A stretch of DNA of 35,867 bases from Bacteroidales bacterium (GCA_022777585.1 JALFFZ010000041.1:1-35867), one strand, 5' to 3'; shown: positions 17,804 to 25,878, counted from the stretch's first letter. The notes: generated from the letters alone by a model not told the origin. A program made the numbers and translations.

Positions 17804-19027
17804 TTATTTCAATTCTCTCAATTCCGTCTGATATATGATATGGTAGTCGGTGCTGTCTGCGTCCAGCACGAAAATCCGGTAGCTTCCGCCTCCCGGGTAA
17901 ACCCTTATGACAATGTGGCCCCACGGCTTGAACTTGCTCCAGAGCTCCTCTCCGAGCTTGCCTCTGGCCTGGTCCACAGTTATGTAATACTCCCTGTCCC
18001 CTCTCCAGACCTGCGGATCAGTGATTCTGGTGAAAGTGGAAGGAACGGGATGATTGTTGCTTCTGGCGTCAATGACAATGACTTCCGGTGAAAGTGTCTG
18101 AAGAAAATACCCGTTGCAGGTATCGTAATAGCCGTGATGGTTGGCCTTCATTACAGTTACAGGCCCGCAGACACCGGCAATCTGAGACTCGAAATCCCTT
18201 TCCTTCGAAGGATAGGACGGCATATTCAGATTCCCTCCCGAGAGATCGCCTCCATTGTAATAAGAGAACTTTCCGTATCTCAGCCTGATGGCGCAGGAGT
18301 TCATATTCTCATCGAAAAGATTGATGTCCCCGCTGTACATCTTCCTGGTTTTCAGCCCCTTGCCAGTCCACATCTCCCCGTTCGACGCCAGATTGCGTAT
18401 CTCGAAATCGCGGGCATAAGGCTTGGGATCGTATTTCATCACGAACTGCTTCTTCGAGCCGTTCTCGAACTTCTCCGCCACCATCCCGAGGCTGCGCTGA
18501 TGCTCAATGAATCTGAAATAATGCTCGATGAAGCCCTTGTCGGCCGCGAGGACCTTCTCCCTGGAAGGGAAATCATAGTCAGGCCAGCCCCTGTCCACAA
18601 GCTTGTCGAAATGAATGAGACTGCCCACGAGAGTAATTCCGGACAACGCATACCCGTCCCTGCCCGGCAAGGTGTCTCTCACGCTGCCGATATGGTCGTC
18701 ATGAAGATGGGTGACCATTGCATAGTCCAATGAGCCCCCTCCCGGCAGTCCTTCCATGAAATGCTTCATATACCTGGCCTGCCACTCGCCCGGCTTCATC
18801 GAACCGTCCGGATGCTGCTTGTCCTTGGCCTTGCCATTATCCCCTGCATCAATCATCATAGTGGTACCGTCAGGCATTATGATGAGGCAGGCGTCGCCCC
18901 TGCCTGTCGCAATCGTATGTATATCAAGGAATCCCTCTTCCCAATGCGGAAGCAGGGCGGCGTCCTGTGCGGAAATCGGCAAAATTCCCGCCAGTACAAT
19001 GAAGGCTGCTGCCAGAAATCTTTTCAT
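17804..19027 (-). CDS. Secreted metallo-beta-lactamase-fold hydrolase (ComEC/Rec2-like)
   Basis: A signal peptide (MKRFLAAAFIVLAGILPISAQ) precedes an MBL-fold domain. DAGDNG and the zinc motif THLHDDHIG (HxHxDH) are in the first third, and MKANHHGYYD and VIVIDARSNNHP come later. The arrangement resembles the competence-protein ComEC C-terminal domain and its stand-alone homologues. The lack of transmembrane segments after the signal indicates a periplasmic or secreted enzyme. The substrate is unknown. As the first gene of the unit it probably carries the promoter (TATATTCG at 19086-19093). Confidence 0.85.
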   Translation of the reverse strand: MKRFLAAAFIVLAGILPISAQDAALLPHWEEGFLDIHTIATGRGDACLIIMPDGTTMMIDAGDNGKAKDKQHPDGSMKPGEWQARYMKHFMEGLPGGGSLDYAMVTHLHDDHIGSVRDTLPGRDGYALSGITLVGSLIHFDKLVDRGWPDYDFPSREKVLAADKGFIEHYFRFIEHQRSLGMVAEKFENGSKKQFVMKYDPKPYARDFEIRNLASNGEMWTGKGLKTRKMYSGDINLFDENMNSCAIRLRYGKFSYYNGGDLSGGNLNMPSYPSKERDFESQIAGVCGPVTVMKANHHGYYDTCNGYFLQTLSPEVIVIDARSNNHPVPSTFTRITDPQVWRGDREYYITVDQARGKLGEELWSKFKPWGHIVIRVYPGGGSYRIFVLDADSTDYHIIYQTELRELK

Positions 19028-19085
19028 CTTATCTCAGAAATTTTTTTGTCCCGGAAATGTTCTCATCCTGCCGGAATCGAATCTG

Positions 19086-19093
19086 CGAATATA
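19086..19093 (-). promoter_or_regulatory. -7-like element of the MBL-HerA-EF-hand operon
   Basis: The minus strand reads TATATTCG, one mismatch from TAnnTTTG, 59 bases upstream of the ATG at 19027. No -33 TTTG is seen at the usual distance. The inverted repeat at 19127-19146 lies just upstream and may bind an activator. Confidence 0.4.
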
Positions 19094-19126
19094 GGAAAAA
19101 ATCCCGACTCTACTTCATCGGTTGAC

Positions 19127-19146
19127 AAGGAAACTGTTCTTTCCTT
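19127..19146. promoter_or_regulatory. 7-bp inverted repeat upstream of the MBL operon
   Basis: AAGGAAA (19127-19133) and TTTCCTT (19140-19146) form a perfect dyad with a 6-base spacer. It is centred about 45 bases upstream of the -7-like element, where an activator would sit. It is not followed by a T-run, so a terminator is unlikely. Confidence 0.3.
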
Positions 19147-19217
19147 CGCGATTATCCGAATTTTTCAGTTCACAGGCGGCGTCGCGGCGGCAGTTTGAAA
19201 AAAGTCATATTAAAATG

Positions 19218-19247
19218 TTGCAATTCTGAATATTTCGTATAAATTTG
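19218..19247 (+). promoter_or_regulatory. Plus-strand promoter with no coding gene downstream
   Basis: TTG (19218-19220), 19 bases, then TAAATTTG (19240-19247). Each element is embedded in TTGCAA, and GTTGCAA/TTGCAAC form a 7-bp inverted repeat (19217-19223 and 19245-19251) that spans the promoter and could be an operator. The next 120 bases hold no plausible gene on this strand, and two terminator-like hairpins follow. Confidence 0.5.
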
Positions 19248-19253
19248 CAACGA

Positions 19254-19312
19254 ATATTTCATAATTCCCTATTGGTCGGGGTGGTCCGGATTGTTTCTGC
19301 ACCGCCCCTTTT
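19254..19312 (+). ncRNA. Candidate small RNA
   Basis: A transcript from the promoter at 19218-19247 would start near 19254 and end at the hairpin 19278-19308 with its T-run, giving an RNA of about 60 bases, or about 90 if it reads to the second hairpin. No known RNA family was recognised. The 345-base intergenic stretch 19028-19372 also holds the MBL operon promoter (19086-19093), the dyad at 19127-19146 and otherwise nothing I can name. Confidence 0.35.
19278..19312 (+). terminator. Intrinsic terminator of the candidate small RNA
   Basis: GGGGTGGT (19278-19285) pairs with ACCGCCCC (19301-19308), including one G-U pair, around a 15-base loop, and is followed by TTTT. The opposite strand has no T-run after the stem, so the direction is plus. 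Confidence 0.5.
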
Positions 19313-19323
19313 GTATGCAACGG

Positions 19324-19342
19324 GGCAGGGAAACCGCCTTTT
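19324..19342 (+). terminator. Second terminator-like hairpin with GAAA loop
   Basis: GGCAGG pairs with CCGCC (one bulged A) around a GAAA tetraloop and is followed by TTTT. It may act as a back-up terminator behind 19278-19312 and protect the convergent permease gene from antisense readthrough. Confidence 0.35.
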
Positions 19343-19372
19343 GGATATGACCTATACCATTGATATGGCAGT

Positions 19373-20101
19373 TTACGCAGTGAAGAAGACGATGATTCCG
19401 CTGATTCCGATGTATGAATAGACAATGTATTTCAATGCGGCGGACGGAATATGGCGATAGACCCTTGAACCGACCGTGGTGCCGATGATGACCCCGCCGA
19501 TGCCGTAGAGATAGCTCCATCCCACCGCCGGGGTCAGGAAGCCGTTTCCTGCGCGGAAGAATGTCATCGCCAGATTTCCCAGGAAGAAATATGTCTGCGC
19601 AATGGCCATGTAGTGCTCATTGTCGGGCTCCGAGGATATGAAGTAGAGCACAGCCGGCGGCCCCTGCATTCCGAAGAAGCCGCCCAGCACACCGCTGACC
19701 GCCCCCGCCGTGACCTGAAAAGGGAGGGTCGGCCGGATATGGATTCTGGATGAAAGGAAGATGAAATACAGGCTCGCAAAGACCAGCACGACACCCAGGA
19801 TGCGGCGGAGAAGGCTGTCGTCAATACTCCGCAGGCTGAACACCGCCAGCGCAGATACCGCTATGAATGTCAGCAGGATAGGAATAAGACGCCGCCACGA
19901 TACCACCTTGCGGAGCCTGTAGGAGATCGCCGCTGAAGTCGTGAGCGCCAACAGGCCGGAAAGAGTCGTCGCCTCCCCGTAGGAAGGAAGGAGAAAGGGC
20001 AGCATTGTCATTATGAAAATGCCGAAACCGAAACCGGTTGTGCGCTGGATGAAACTGGCTCCGATGCAGAGCAGAAATATGTATATAATATGCGTTCCCA
20101 C
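19373..20101 (-). CDS. TauE/SafE-family permease
   Basis: The 242-residue, highly hydrophobic protein has about seven or eight membrane segments. It carries the internal repeat marks of the TauE/SafE (DUF81) family: the QRTTGFGFGI motif near the N terminus and SGVLGGFFGMQGPP in the second half. Members export or import sulfite, sulfoacetate and other organic anions; the substrate here is not evident. The start is a GTG at 20101. A -7 box lies only five bases upstream, so the message may be leaderless. It is divergent from the Fe-S scaffold gene, with overlapping promoters. No strong terminator follows its stop on the minus strand. Confidence 0.88.
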   Translation of the reverse strand: MGTHIIYIFLLCIGASFIQRTTGFGFGIFIMTMLPFLLPSYGEATTLSGLLALTTSAAISYRLRKVVSWRRLIPILLTFIAVSALAVFSLRSIDDSLLRRILGVVLVFASLYFIFLSSRIHIRPTLPFQVTAGAVSGVLGGFFGMQGPPAVLYFISSEPDNEHYMAIAQTYFFLGNLAMTFFRAGNGFLTPAVGWSYLYGIGGVIIGTTVGSRVYRHIPSAALKYIVYSYIGISGIIVFFTA

Positions 20102-20105
20102 ATCG

Positions 20106-20113
20106 CAAAATTA
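20106..20113 (-). promoter_or_regulatory. -7 promoter element of the permease gene
   Basis: The minus strand reads TAATTTTG, an exact TAnnTTTG, ending five bases before the GTG. No TTTG at the -33 distance was seen. The short spacing implies little or no 5' leader. Confidence 0.4.
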
Positions 20114-20124
20114 ATATTTTTCAC

Positions 20125-20132
20125 TATATTTG
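20125..20132 (+). promoter_or_regulatory. -7 promoter element of the scaffold-GGGtGRT operon
   Basis: TATATTTG matches TAnnTTTG and lies 32 bases before the ATG at 20165. The expected -33 region falls on the divergent permease -7 box and shows no TTTG, so the two promoters overlap and may compete. Confidence 0.45.
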
Positions 20133-20164
20133 CATGGCAAAATCTAAAAATTGCATTCTGAAAT

Positions 20165-20857
20165 ATGATTTACACAAACGAAGTGCAGCATATGTGCTGC
20201 GTAGCAAAGGGCGCAAACCACGCCAATGCCCCTATTCCTGAGGAAGGAAAGTGGGTGCATGCAAAGGAAATCAAGGACATCTCCGGCCTCACCCACGGTG
20301 TCGGCTGGTGTGCTCCTCAGCAGGGCTGCTGCAAGCTTACTCTCAATGTCAAGGACGGCATCATCGAGGAGGCTCTCGTTGAGACACTCGGCTGCTCCGG
20401 CATGACTCACTCAGCCGCAATGGCTTCCGAGATTCTTCCGGGCAAGACACTTCTCGAGGCTCTCAACACCGACCTCGTATGCGACGCCATCAACACGGCG
20501 ATGCGCGAGCTCTTCCTCCAGATTGTCTATGGCCGCACACAGTCCGCATTCTCAGAGAACGGTCTCCCTGTAGGAGCATCCCTCGAGGACCTCGGAAAGA
20601 ACCTCCGCAGCCAGGTTGGAACAATGTTCGGAACCAGGGCCAAGGGTTCACGTTACCTTGAAATGACAGAGGGCTACTGCACCCGCATGGCTCTTGACGA
20701 GAACAACGAGGTCATCGGCTACGAGTTCGTGAACCTCGGAAAGCTCATGGACGCTCTCAAGGCCGGCGCAACAGGTCCTGAGGCCATCGAGAAGGCAAAG
20801 GGCAGCTACGGCCGCTTCAAAGATGCAGTTAAGTATATTGACCCACGTAAAGAATAA
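20165..20857 (+). CDS. Iron-sulfur cluster assembly scaffold-like protein (IscU/NifU-type), GGGtGRT partner
   Basis: The 230-residue protein has an IscU/NifU-like core. GWCAPQQGCCKLTLNVKDGIIEEALVETLGCSGMTHSAAMASE contains cysteine pairs placed as in Fe-S scaffold domains, followed by TLLEAL and a conserved CDAI helix. A CC pair also occurs near the N terminus (HMCCVAKG). These cysteines could hold a transient Fe-S cluster. The C-terminal third has no named domain. It is followed after six bases by the GGGtGRT protein; I recall the two genes being adjacent in other Bacteroidales and Firmicutes. The regular use of ctc, cgc and ggt codons suggests high expression. The actual client is unknown. 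Confidence 0.82.
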   Translation: MIYTNEVQHMCCVAKGANHANAPIPEEGKWVHAKEIKDISGLTHGVGWCAPQQGCCKLTLNVKDGIIEEALVETLGCSGMTHSAAMASEILPGKTLLEALNTDLVCDAINTAMRELFLQIVYGRTQSAFSENGLPVGASLEDLGKNLRSQVGTMFGTRAKGSRYLEMTEGYCTRMALDENNEVIGYEFVNLGKLMDALKAGATGPEAIEKAKGSYGRFKDAVKYIDPRKE

Positions 20858-20863
20858 GAGGAT

Positions 20864-21862
20864 ATGGCACTATTTGAAAGCTACGAGCGTCGTATTGATC
20901 AGATCAATGCTGCTCTCAACAAATACGGTATCAAGGACATCGAGGAGGCCAAGGCCATCTGCGAGTCCAAGGGTCTCGATCCTTACAAGACCTGTGAGGA
21001 GACTCAGAGAATCTGCTTCGAGAATGCAAAGTGGGCCTATGTAGTGGGCGCCGCCATCGCTATCAAGAAAGGCTGCACCAATGCAGCAGAGGCTGCAGAG
21101 GCCATCGGAGAAGGTCTCCAGGCATTCTGCATCCCTGGTTCAGTAGCTGACGACCGCAAGGTAGGTCTCGGCCACGGCAACCTCGCAGCCCGTCTTCTCC
21201 GCGAGGAGACCGAGTGCTTCGCATTCCTAGCAGGCCACGAGTCATACGCTGCCGCAGAAGGCGCCATCAAGATCGCCGAGATGGCCAACAAGGTCCGCAA
21301 GAAACCTCTCCGCGTCATCCTCAACGGTCTCGGCAAGGACGCTGCCAAGATCATCAGCCGCATCAACGGCTTCACATACGTACAGACCGAGTTCGACTAC
21401 TTCACCGGCGAGCTCAAGATCGTGAGCGAGACCCGCTACTCAGAGGGTGTCCGCGGCGGCGTACGCTGCTACGGTGCCGATGATGTACGCGAGGGCGTGA
21501 AGATCATGTGGAAAGAGGGCGTTGACGTTTCCATCACCGGAAACTCCACCAACCCTACCCGTTTCCAGCACCCTGTAGCAGGTACATACAAGAAGGAGCG
21601 CGTGCTCGCGGGCAAGCCTTACTTCTCAGTGGCTTCAGGTGGCGGTACAGGCCGTACACTTCACCCGGACAACATGGCCGCAGGTCCAGCATCCTACGGT
21701 ATGACCGATACCCTCGGACGTATGCACTCCGACGCCCAGTTCGCAGGTTCTTCTTCAGTTCCTGCGCACGTTGAGATGATGGGCTTCCTCGGAATGGGTA
21801 ACAACCCTATGGTAGGTGCTACCGTAGCCGTCGCTGTTGCAGTTGCCCAGGCCATGGCTTAA
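20864..21862 (+). CDS. GGGtGRT protein
   Basis: The 332-residue protein carries the family-naming motif GGGTGRT at residues 259-265, in a conserved block reading FSVASGGGTGRTLHPDN. This is followed by an Ala/Val/Gly-rich C terminus (GATVAVAVAVAQAMA). The Gly-rich loop could bind a phosphate or nucleotide, but no enzyme activity is established for the family. No signal peptide or membrane segment is seen, so it is probably cytoplasmic. Its codon use matches that of the scaffold gene six bases upstream, which indicates one highly expressed two-gene operon ended by a strong terminator at 21884-21916. Confidence 0.9.
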   Translation: MALFESYERRIDQINAALNKYGIKDIEEAKAICESKGLDPYKTCEETQRICFENAKWAYVVGAAIAIKKGCTNAAEAAEAIGEGLQAFCIPGSVADDRKVGLGHGNLAARLLREETECFAFLAGHESYAAAEGAIKIAEMANKVRKKPLRVILNGLGKDAAKIISRINGFTYVQTEFDYFTGELKIVSETRYSEGVRGGVRCYGADDVREGVKIMWKEGVDVSITGNSTNPTRFQHPVAGTYKKERVLAGKPYFSVASGGGTGRTLHPDNMAAGPASYGMTDTLGRMHSDAQFAGSSSVPAHVEMMGFLGMGNNPMVGATVAVAVAVAQAMA

Positions 21863-21883
21863 GCAGATCTTGCAATGCTATAC

Positions 21884-21916
21884 AAATGAGGGTGGTTATC
21901 GTGACCACCCTCATTT
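21884..21916 (+). terminator. Strong intrinsic terminator of the GGGtGRT operon
   Basis: AAATGAGGGTGGT (21884-21896) and ACCACCCTCATTT (21904-21916) form a perfect 13-bp stem with a 7-base loop and run into further T residues. It is also placed to stop the convergent aminopeptidase transcript, although the T-run on that side is weak. Confidence 0.85.
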
Positions 21917-21957
21917 TTTATCTTTTATCGCAGAGCCCTGAGGGCACATGGGAACAA

Positions 21958-24339
21958 TCAAAGCCGGAAACCGGCCTGCAGCACCTTGGAGCGAAGCATC
22001 GGATTCAATTCAGGATGGTCGTCAAGATACTGCCTCACGGCAATGCGGGCCTCCACCGAGCGATGACCGGCAAGAAGATTGGAGCACCATCCGGCCGGGA
22101 AGAAAATGTCACCCGTACGCTGGATTTCCGGGAGGAGTTCTAATGCCGGACGGATATACTTCACGGCAGAGGCAGAGCGCATAGGATGATTGAGATAATA
22201 AAGCACAGCCTGAGTCCAGGGCTCAATGCGCCTCTCCTCCTTATTGCCAAGTGAAGCGAACAGGGAATCCCTTGCAGCCTCGGACGGAGTCACCGCCCTG
22301 GAAATGAAATCAAACTCCCGCAGCAAATCCGGGTTCCTAAGCCTGCCACGCTGAGTGTCTATTATTTCCTTCGCCTTATCCGGCATCCTCACAGCCAGCT
22401 CGTAAGCCAACGTCATATTATCACGCTGGGAAAGTCGTCCATCCTCCCCTGATGACCAGATTTCGTAAAGCCTGCCTGCAGTATCTTGTGAGAAAGCATT
22501 CTTCGCAAGCAATCTGAGAAGAAGAGTCCTGACCGACTTGACAGAGTGATTCTCTGACATTTCCAGAATACCGGCCTCAATATCCCCGACATCCTGACCG
22601 GCAGAATGACAGGACAACAGGGGCTCCGCCATATATCCGGAAATCGCCGCAGCAATCAAGGCATCCTCCTCACCGGAAAGCGAATGCATCAGGAAACGCA
22701 GCCAGGGCATATCTGCAATCCCCCCGGTGAGATAATTCTCATTGAGATTCATAAGGAGGGCAAGCCTCCTGACCGGGTCCTCCGGCAATGGCCTCACGGA
22801 CATTACGCTGTCCGCCTGGGCCGGGTTAAGCCTGATTAATCCATATCTCTCCGAATCCTCCGCATCGGAGCAGTTCAATGCCTGGTATTCAGGCCAATAT
22901 GGCTGGTCAACCCAGGTCCTGCTGAAGCCTGCGACATCTTCATCGGTATGCTTTGCAAGAATCGCAATCAGGTCATCCCAGGTCGCATTGCCGTATTTGA
23001 ACTCAGCCAGATACTCCCTGATTCCCGCCCTGAAAGCGTCCTCCCCCATCATTGCGGCGAGCTTTCGCATCATTACCGGGGCCTTGTTGTAGATGATATT
23101 ATTATAAACCAGGCCGGCATTGTTCATATTGTCAAGGCTCTGTCTGATTGCTGTACGGCCCTCAGTACGGTCCTGGGCCATTGCGGCAGCCTTGTAGGTA
23201 CGCAGGAAATTCAATTCGTGATTGACCTCAGGGAAGAGCGGCTCAGTGATGGCGGCTGCGAAATAATTGGCAAATACTTCCTTGGTCCAGACATCATTGA
23301 ACCATTTCATCGTCACGGCATCCCCGAACCACATATGGGCGGTCTCGTGGGCAATCAGTTCAATGCGGCGGAGAATCTCGTCCGGGGTCGGATTGGCAGA
23401 GAGGAAGAGGCGGGTATCATTGTAGAAAGTGGCCCCGGCATGTTCCATCCCGCCGAACTGGAAGCCCGGAAGCACCACGAAATCATATTTCGCAAAGGGA
23501 TAAGGCATTGCTGTATAGTCCTCCAGCCAGTCCAGAGCAAATCTCACCTCTCTTGCAATCTCCGGAATCTGCGCAGTCTGAGCCGGGTCTTTTCTACGAT
23601 GGAAAGCTCCGGTCCTGTACTGTGGGAAGTATTGATATTCAAACTCCCCTGCGGCAAATGCGAAAAGGTAGGTCGGAAGCGGAGCGGTCGGGGAGAATGT
23701 CCATCTGCGAAGGCCCGGCAATATATCATGCTCGATGGAAACCTCTGAAGATGAGCCATATAAAAGGTCCGCGCAATCTTCAGCCAATGGCGAGTTGCTC
23801 ACCGCCTTCCACTGCTCGGGTATGTCCAGAGTCAATGTGTATCCCGCCTTGATGTCCGGCTGGTCGAAGCAGGGAAAGACAGTCCTGGCCCTGTCCGGAA
23901 CAAAGAGCGTGTAAATGCAGCCCTCTCTCCTGTTGAGCGCAGAATTTCCCGCAATGAATTCTATGTCAATGACATTCCGCCCCTTGACCAGATATTTTCC
24001 AGGCACCACGATATGCTCATTGACAATGCGGACGGGAATCTCGGACGAGTCAATGCTGACCCTTACCTCACCGGCTCTCTCCCCTGCGAAATCCAGCACT
24101 GCATCGACTTTTTTAGACAGGATAAAAGATACTGATTCACAAGCCTTTATCTCAGTGTCAGAATCCGAGATAATGCGGAAATGCAAATCATACCTGACAT
24201 CACTCAGAACCCTGCTTCGCCACTCGGCAAGCTCAAGCGGGACACCATCACAAAGCATCTCCCCATCCGGTCCGGAAGAGCAGGAGGCAAACATCAATGC
24301 CGATAATACGGTCATCAGGAAATTACGTGCGGAAGACAT
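21958..24339 (-). CDS. M1-family zinc aminopeptidase, lipoprotein
   Basis: The product removes N-terminal residues from peptides. The zinc motif is HETAHMWFG (HExxH), with the third ligand glutamate downstream in the NDVWTKE context. The exopeptidase motif appears as GGMEHAGAT (GxMEN-like, with His in place of Asn). The N terminus is a signal ending MFASC, with C20 as the likely lipid site, so it acts in the periplasm or at the cell surface. At 793 residues it is shorter than the 850-900 typical of PepN. The C-terminal helical half is present but divergent. The ATG shares its first base with the last base of the sulfatase stop (TGATG), so the two are translationally coupled. Confidence 0.9.
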   Translation of the reverse strand: MSSARNFLMTVLSALMFASCSSGPDGEMLCDGVPLELAEWRSRVLSDVRYDLHFRIISDSDTEIKACESVSFILSKKVDAVLDFAGERAGEVRVSIDSSEIPVRIVNEHIVVPGKYLVKGRNVIDIEFIAGNSALNRREGCIYTLFVPDRARTVFPCFDQPDIKAGYTLTLDIPEQWKAVSNSPLAEDCADLLYGSSSEVSIEHDILPGLRRWTFSPTAPLPTYLFAFAAGEFEYQYFPQYRTGAFHRRKDPAQTAQIPEIAREVRFALDWLEDYTAMPYPFAKYDFVVLPGFQFGGMEHAGATFYNDTRLFLSANPTPDEILRRIELIAHETAHMWFGDAVTMKWFNDVWTKEVFANYFAAAITEPLFPEVNHELNFLRTYKAAAMAQDRTEGRTAIRQSLDNMNNAGLVYNNIIYNKAPVMMRKLAAMMGEDAFRAGIREYLAEFKYGNATWDDLIAILAKHTDEDVAGFSRTWVDQPYWPEYQALNCSDAEDSERYGLIRLNPAQADSVMSVRPLPEDPVRRLALLMNLNENYLTGGIADMPWLRFLMHSLSGEEDALIAAAISGYMAEPLLSCHSAGQDVGDIEAGILEMSENHSVKSVRTLLLRLLAKNAFSQDTAGRLYEIWSSGEDGRLSQRDNMTLAYELAVRMPDKAKEIIDTQRGRLRNPDLLREFDFISRAVTPSEAARDSLFASLGNKEERRIEPWTQAVLYYLNHPMRSASAVKYIRPALELLPEIQRTGDIFFPAGWCSNLLAGHRSVEARIAVRQYLDDHPELNPMLRSKVLQAGFRL

Positions 24340-25760
24340 CAGAAAGGATTCTGCGGGGGAGCCCAGTCGTAAAAAGTCTTGTAGTCTCCCCTTCTCGGGG
24401 CACCCGGAGCATCCGGATAAAACCCGGTTCCGTATGCATAACCTGCCGATCTGTCCTCAACACGGGCCTTGAGGGCAGCCACGGCGGACTTCAGTTCATC
24501 GGAAGCATCGTCATACATTATCGGAGAGGTGAAACGCGGATCCTCACGGTAGTTGTAGATTCTTCCGTCCCAGAAATATGCGTAGGTGTCATTCATAGCA
24601 TATCTGGAAGCCTTCGGTGACGGAGTGGTCGGCCAGAGAGGATTGAAATGAATAAGCACAAGCGGCTTTTCAGAAGGCTCTTCTCCACATATCTCAGGAT
24701 AGAGGCTGACACCGTCAAGTGTCCAGTCCTCAGGCACTTTCACGCCCATCGCATCGGCAAATGTAGGCAGGAAATCGGTCAGGTCCACAAGATGCTCCAC
24801 CTGACGCGGCTGAACCTTGTCACCCCAGCATATAATCAGCGGAACGTGGGTTCCGAAATAGTTGGCCTCACCCTTGCCGCCACGCTCACGTCTTCCGTCC
24901 TGCTGCCTGGACACGATTCTGGTAGAAGTTCCATTGTCAGAACAGAAAATGAATATTGTATTGTCCCACAGGCCTTTATCCTTGAGATAGCCTACCATCT
25001 CACCCACCTGCTTGTCCATATAGGCCACCATTGCCCTGAAATTGGAGGTATCCTGCGCCGCGGTGAAACGGCTGCCGTAGTCCAGATCCCATTCTTCGCA
25101 GTCCGGAGTGGTCACGTGAGGCGTATGTACCAATGGTTCAGTGTAATAGAGGAGGAATGGCTGACCTGCTGCAGTCTGCCTGTCAATATAGTCGAATGCG
25201 AAATCCTGCATCGAATCAGGGCCATATAGAGCAAAGTCATATGACTTTCCGTTGATATCCCAGATACTGTTGGCATAGCGGTCGGTCTGGGTTGCACTCC
25301 TTGTCTCCCTGTAAAGCTCCACCTGGCTGCAATAGGACTCGTCGAAGCCCATTCTGGAAATCATCTTCCTGTCCCGGCCAAGCTGCCATTTTCCGACGAT
25401 GGCGGTATTGTAACCGGCAGAATGTGCCAGTTCCGCAAAGTTATGCTCGTCATCATTGATGTATCCGAATGCCGAATAATTCCTGTCATTGTACTGGCCG
25501 GTAAGCAGTTGCACACGGCTCGGCGAAGACAATGGCTGGGCATTCATATTCATGTACTGGATGCCCTCCGATGCCAATGCGTCGATGTTGGGAGTCTGGT
25601 ATTCAGCTCCGCCATAGCAGCCAAAGCACTCCACTCCGATGTCATCCGCAAAAAAGAAAACAATGTTGGGCTTCTGCTCGGCCTGGGGCGAGGAGCATCC
25701 AGCCACTGAAGCAGCCGCTGTTCCTGCACCGGCCAGCAATCTGAATGACTTTCTGACCAT
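24339..25760 (-). CDS. Serine-type sulfatase, lipoprotein
   Basis: This is an arylsulfatase-family enzyme. The metal ligands are in FFADDIG (D39, D40). The active-site motif [C/S]xPxR is S78-S-P-S-R82, so S78 should be oxidised to formylglycine by an anaerobic sulfatase-maturating enzyme encoded elsewhere. The N terminus has a lipobox (SVAGC, C22), suggesting a periplasmic or surface location. The lengthy C-terminal domain ends in DWAPPQNPF. The desulfated substrate cannot be told from the sequence; host glycosaminoglycans or mucin glycans are typical for gut Bacteroidales. It is the first gene of a two-gene operon with the M1 aminopeptidase. Confidence 0.92.
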   Translation of the reverse strand: MVRKSFRLLAGAGTAAASVAGCSSPQAEQKPNIVFFFADDIGVECFGCYGGAEYQTPNIDALASEGIQYMNMNAQPLSSPSRVQLLTGQYNDRNYSAFGYINDDEHNFAELAHSAGYNTAIVGKWQLGRDRKMISRMGFDESYCSQVELYRETRSATQTDRYANSIWDINGKSYDFALYGPDSMQDFAFDYIDRQTAAGQPFLLYYTEPLVHTPHVTTPDCEEWDLDYGSRFTAAQDTSNFRAMVAYMDKQVGEMVGYLKDKGLWDNTIFIFCSDNGTSTRIVSRQQDGRRERGGKGEANYFGTHVPLIICWGDKVQPRQVEHLVDLTDFLPTFADAMGVKVPEDWTLDGVSLYPEICGEEPSEKPLVLIHFNPLWPTTPSPKASRYAMNDTYAYFWDGRIYNYREDPRFTSPIMYDDASDELKSAVAALKARVEDRSAGYAYGTGFYPDAPGAPRRGDYKTFYDWAPPQNPF

Positions 25761-25795
25761 AATTATGAGGTTTTGATTCTTATCTTTTTTCTTGA

Positions 25796-25803
25796 CAAAA
25801 ATA
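25796..25803 (-). promoter_or_regulatory. -7 promoter element of the sulfatase operon
   Basis: The minus strand reads TATTTTTG, an exact TAnnTTTG, 36 bases before the ATG at 25760. The -33 position shows no TTTG. Confidence 0.45.
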
Positions 25804-25854
25804 ATGATTTTTGTTCGGAATAGAGTGATGGAGGGCAGAATTAGTATGCAATCA

Positions 25855-25878
25855 GATCCCGGTCAAGCCGGGGATGAC
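25855..25878. repeat. REP-like palindromic element
   Basis: ATCCCGG (25856-25862) and CCGGGGAT (25868-25875) form a stem with one bulged G around TCAAG, flanked by GATGAC. This closely resembles short GC-rich extragenic palindromes dispersed in many bacterial genomes. It lies in the 199-base gap between the divergent sulfatase and hydrolase genes. A second, partial GGGGATGA occurs at 25893-25900. The rest of the gap shows only the sulfatase -7 box. Confidence 0.45.

Noticed and set aside
19311..19357. Eleven-codon open frame downstream of the orphan promoter
   Set aside because: It starts after the first terminator and has no ribosome-binding or conservation evidence.
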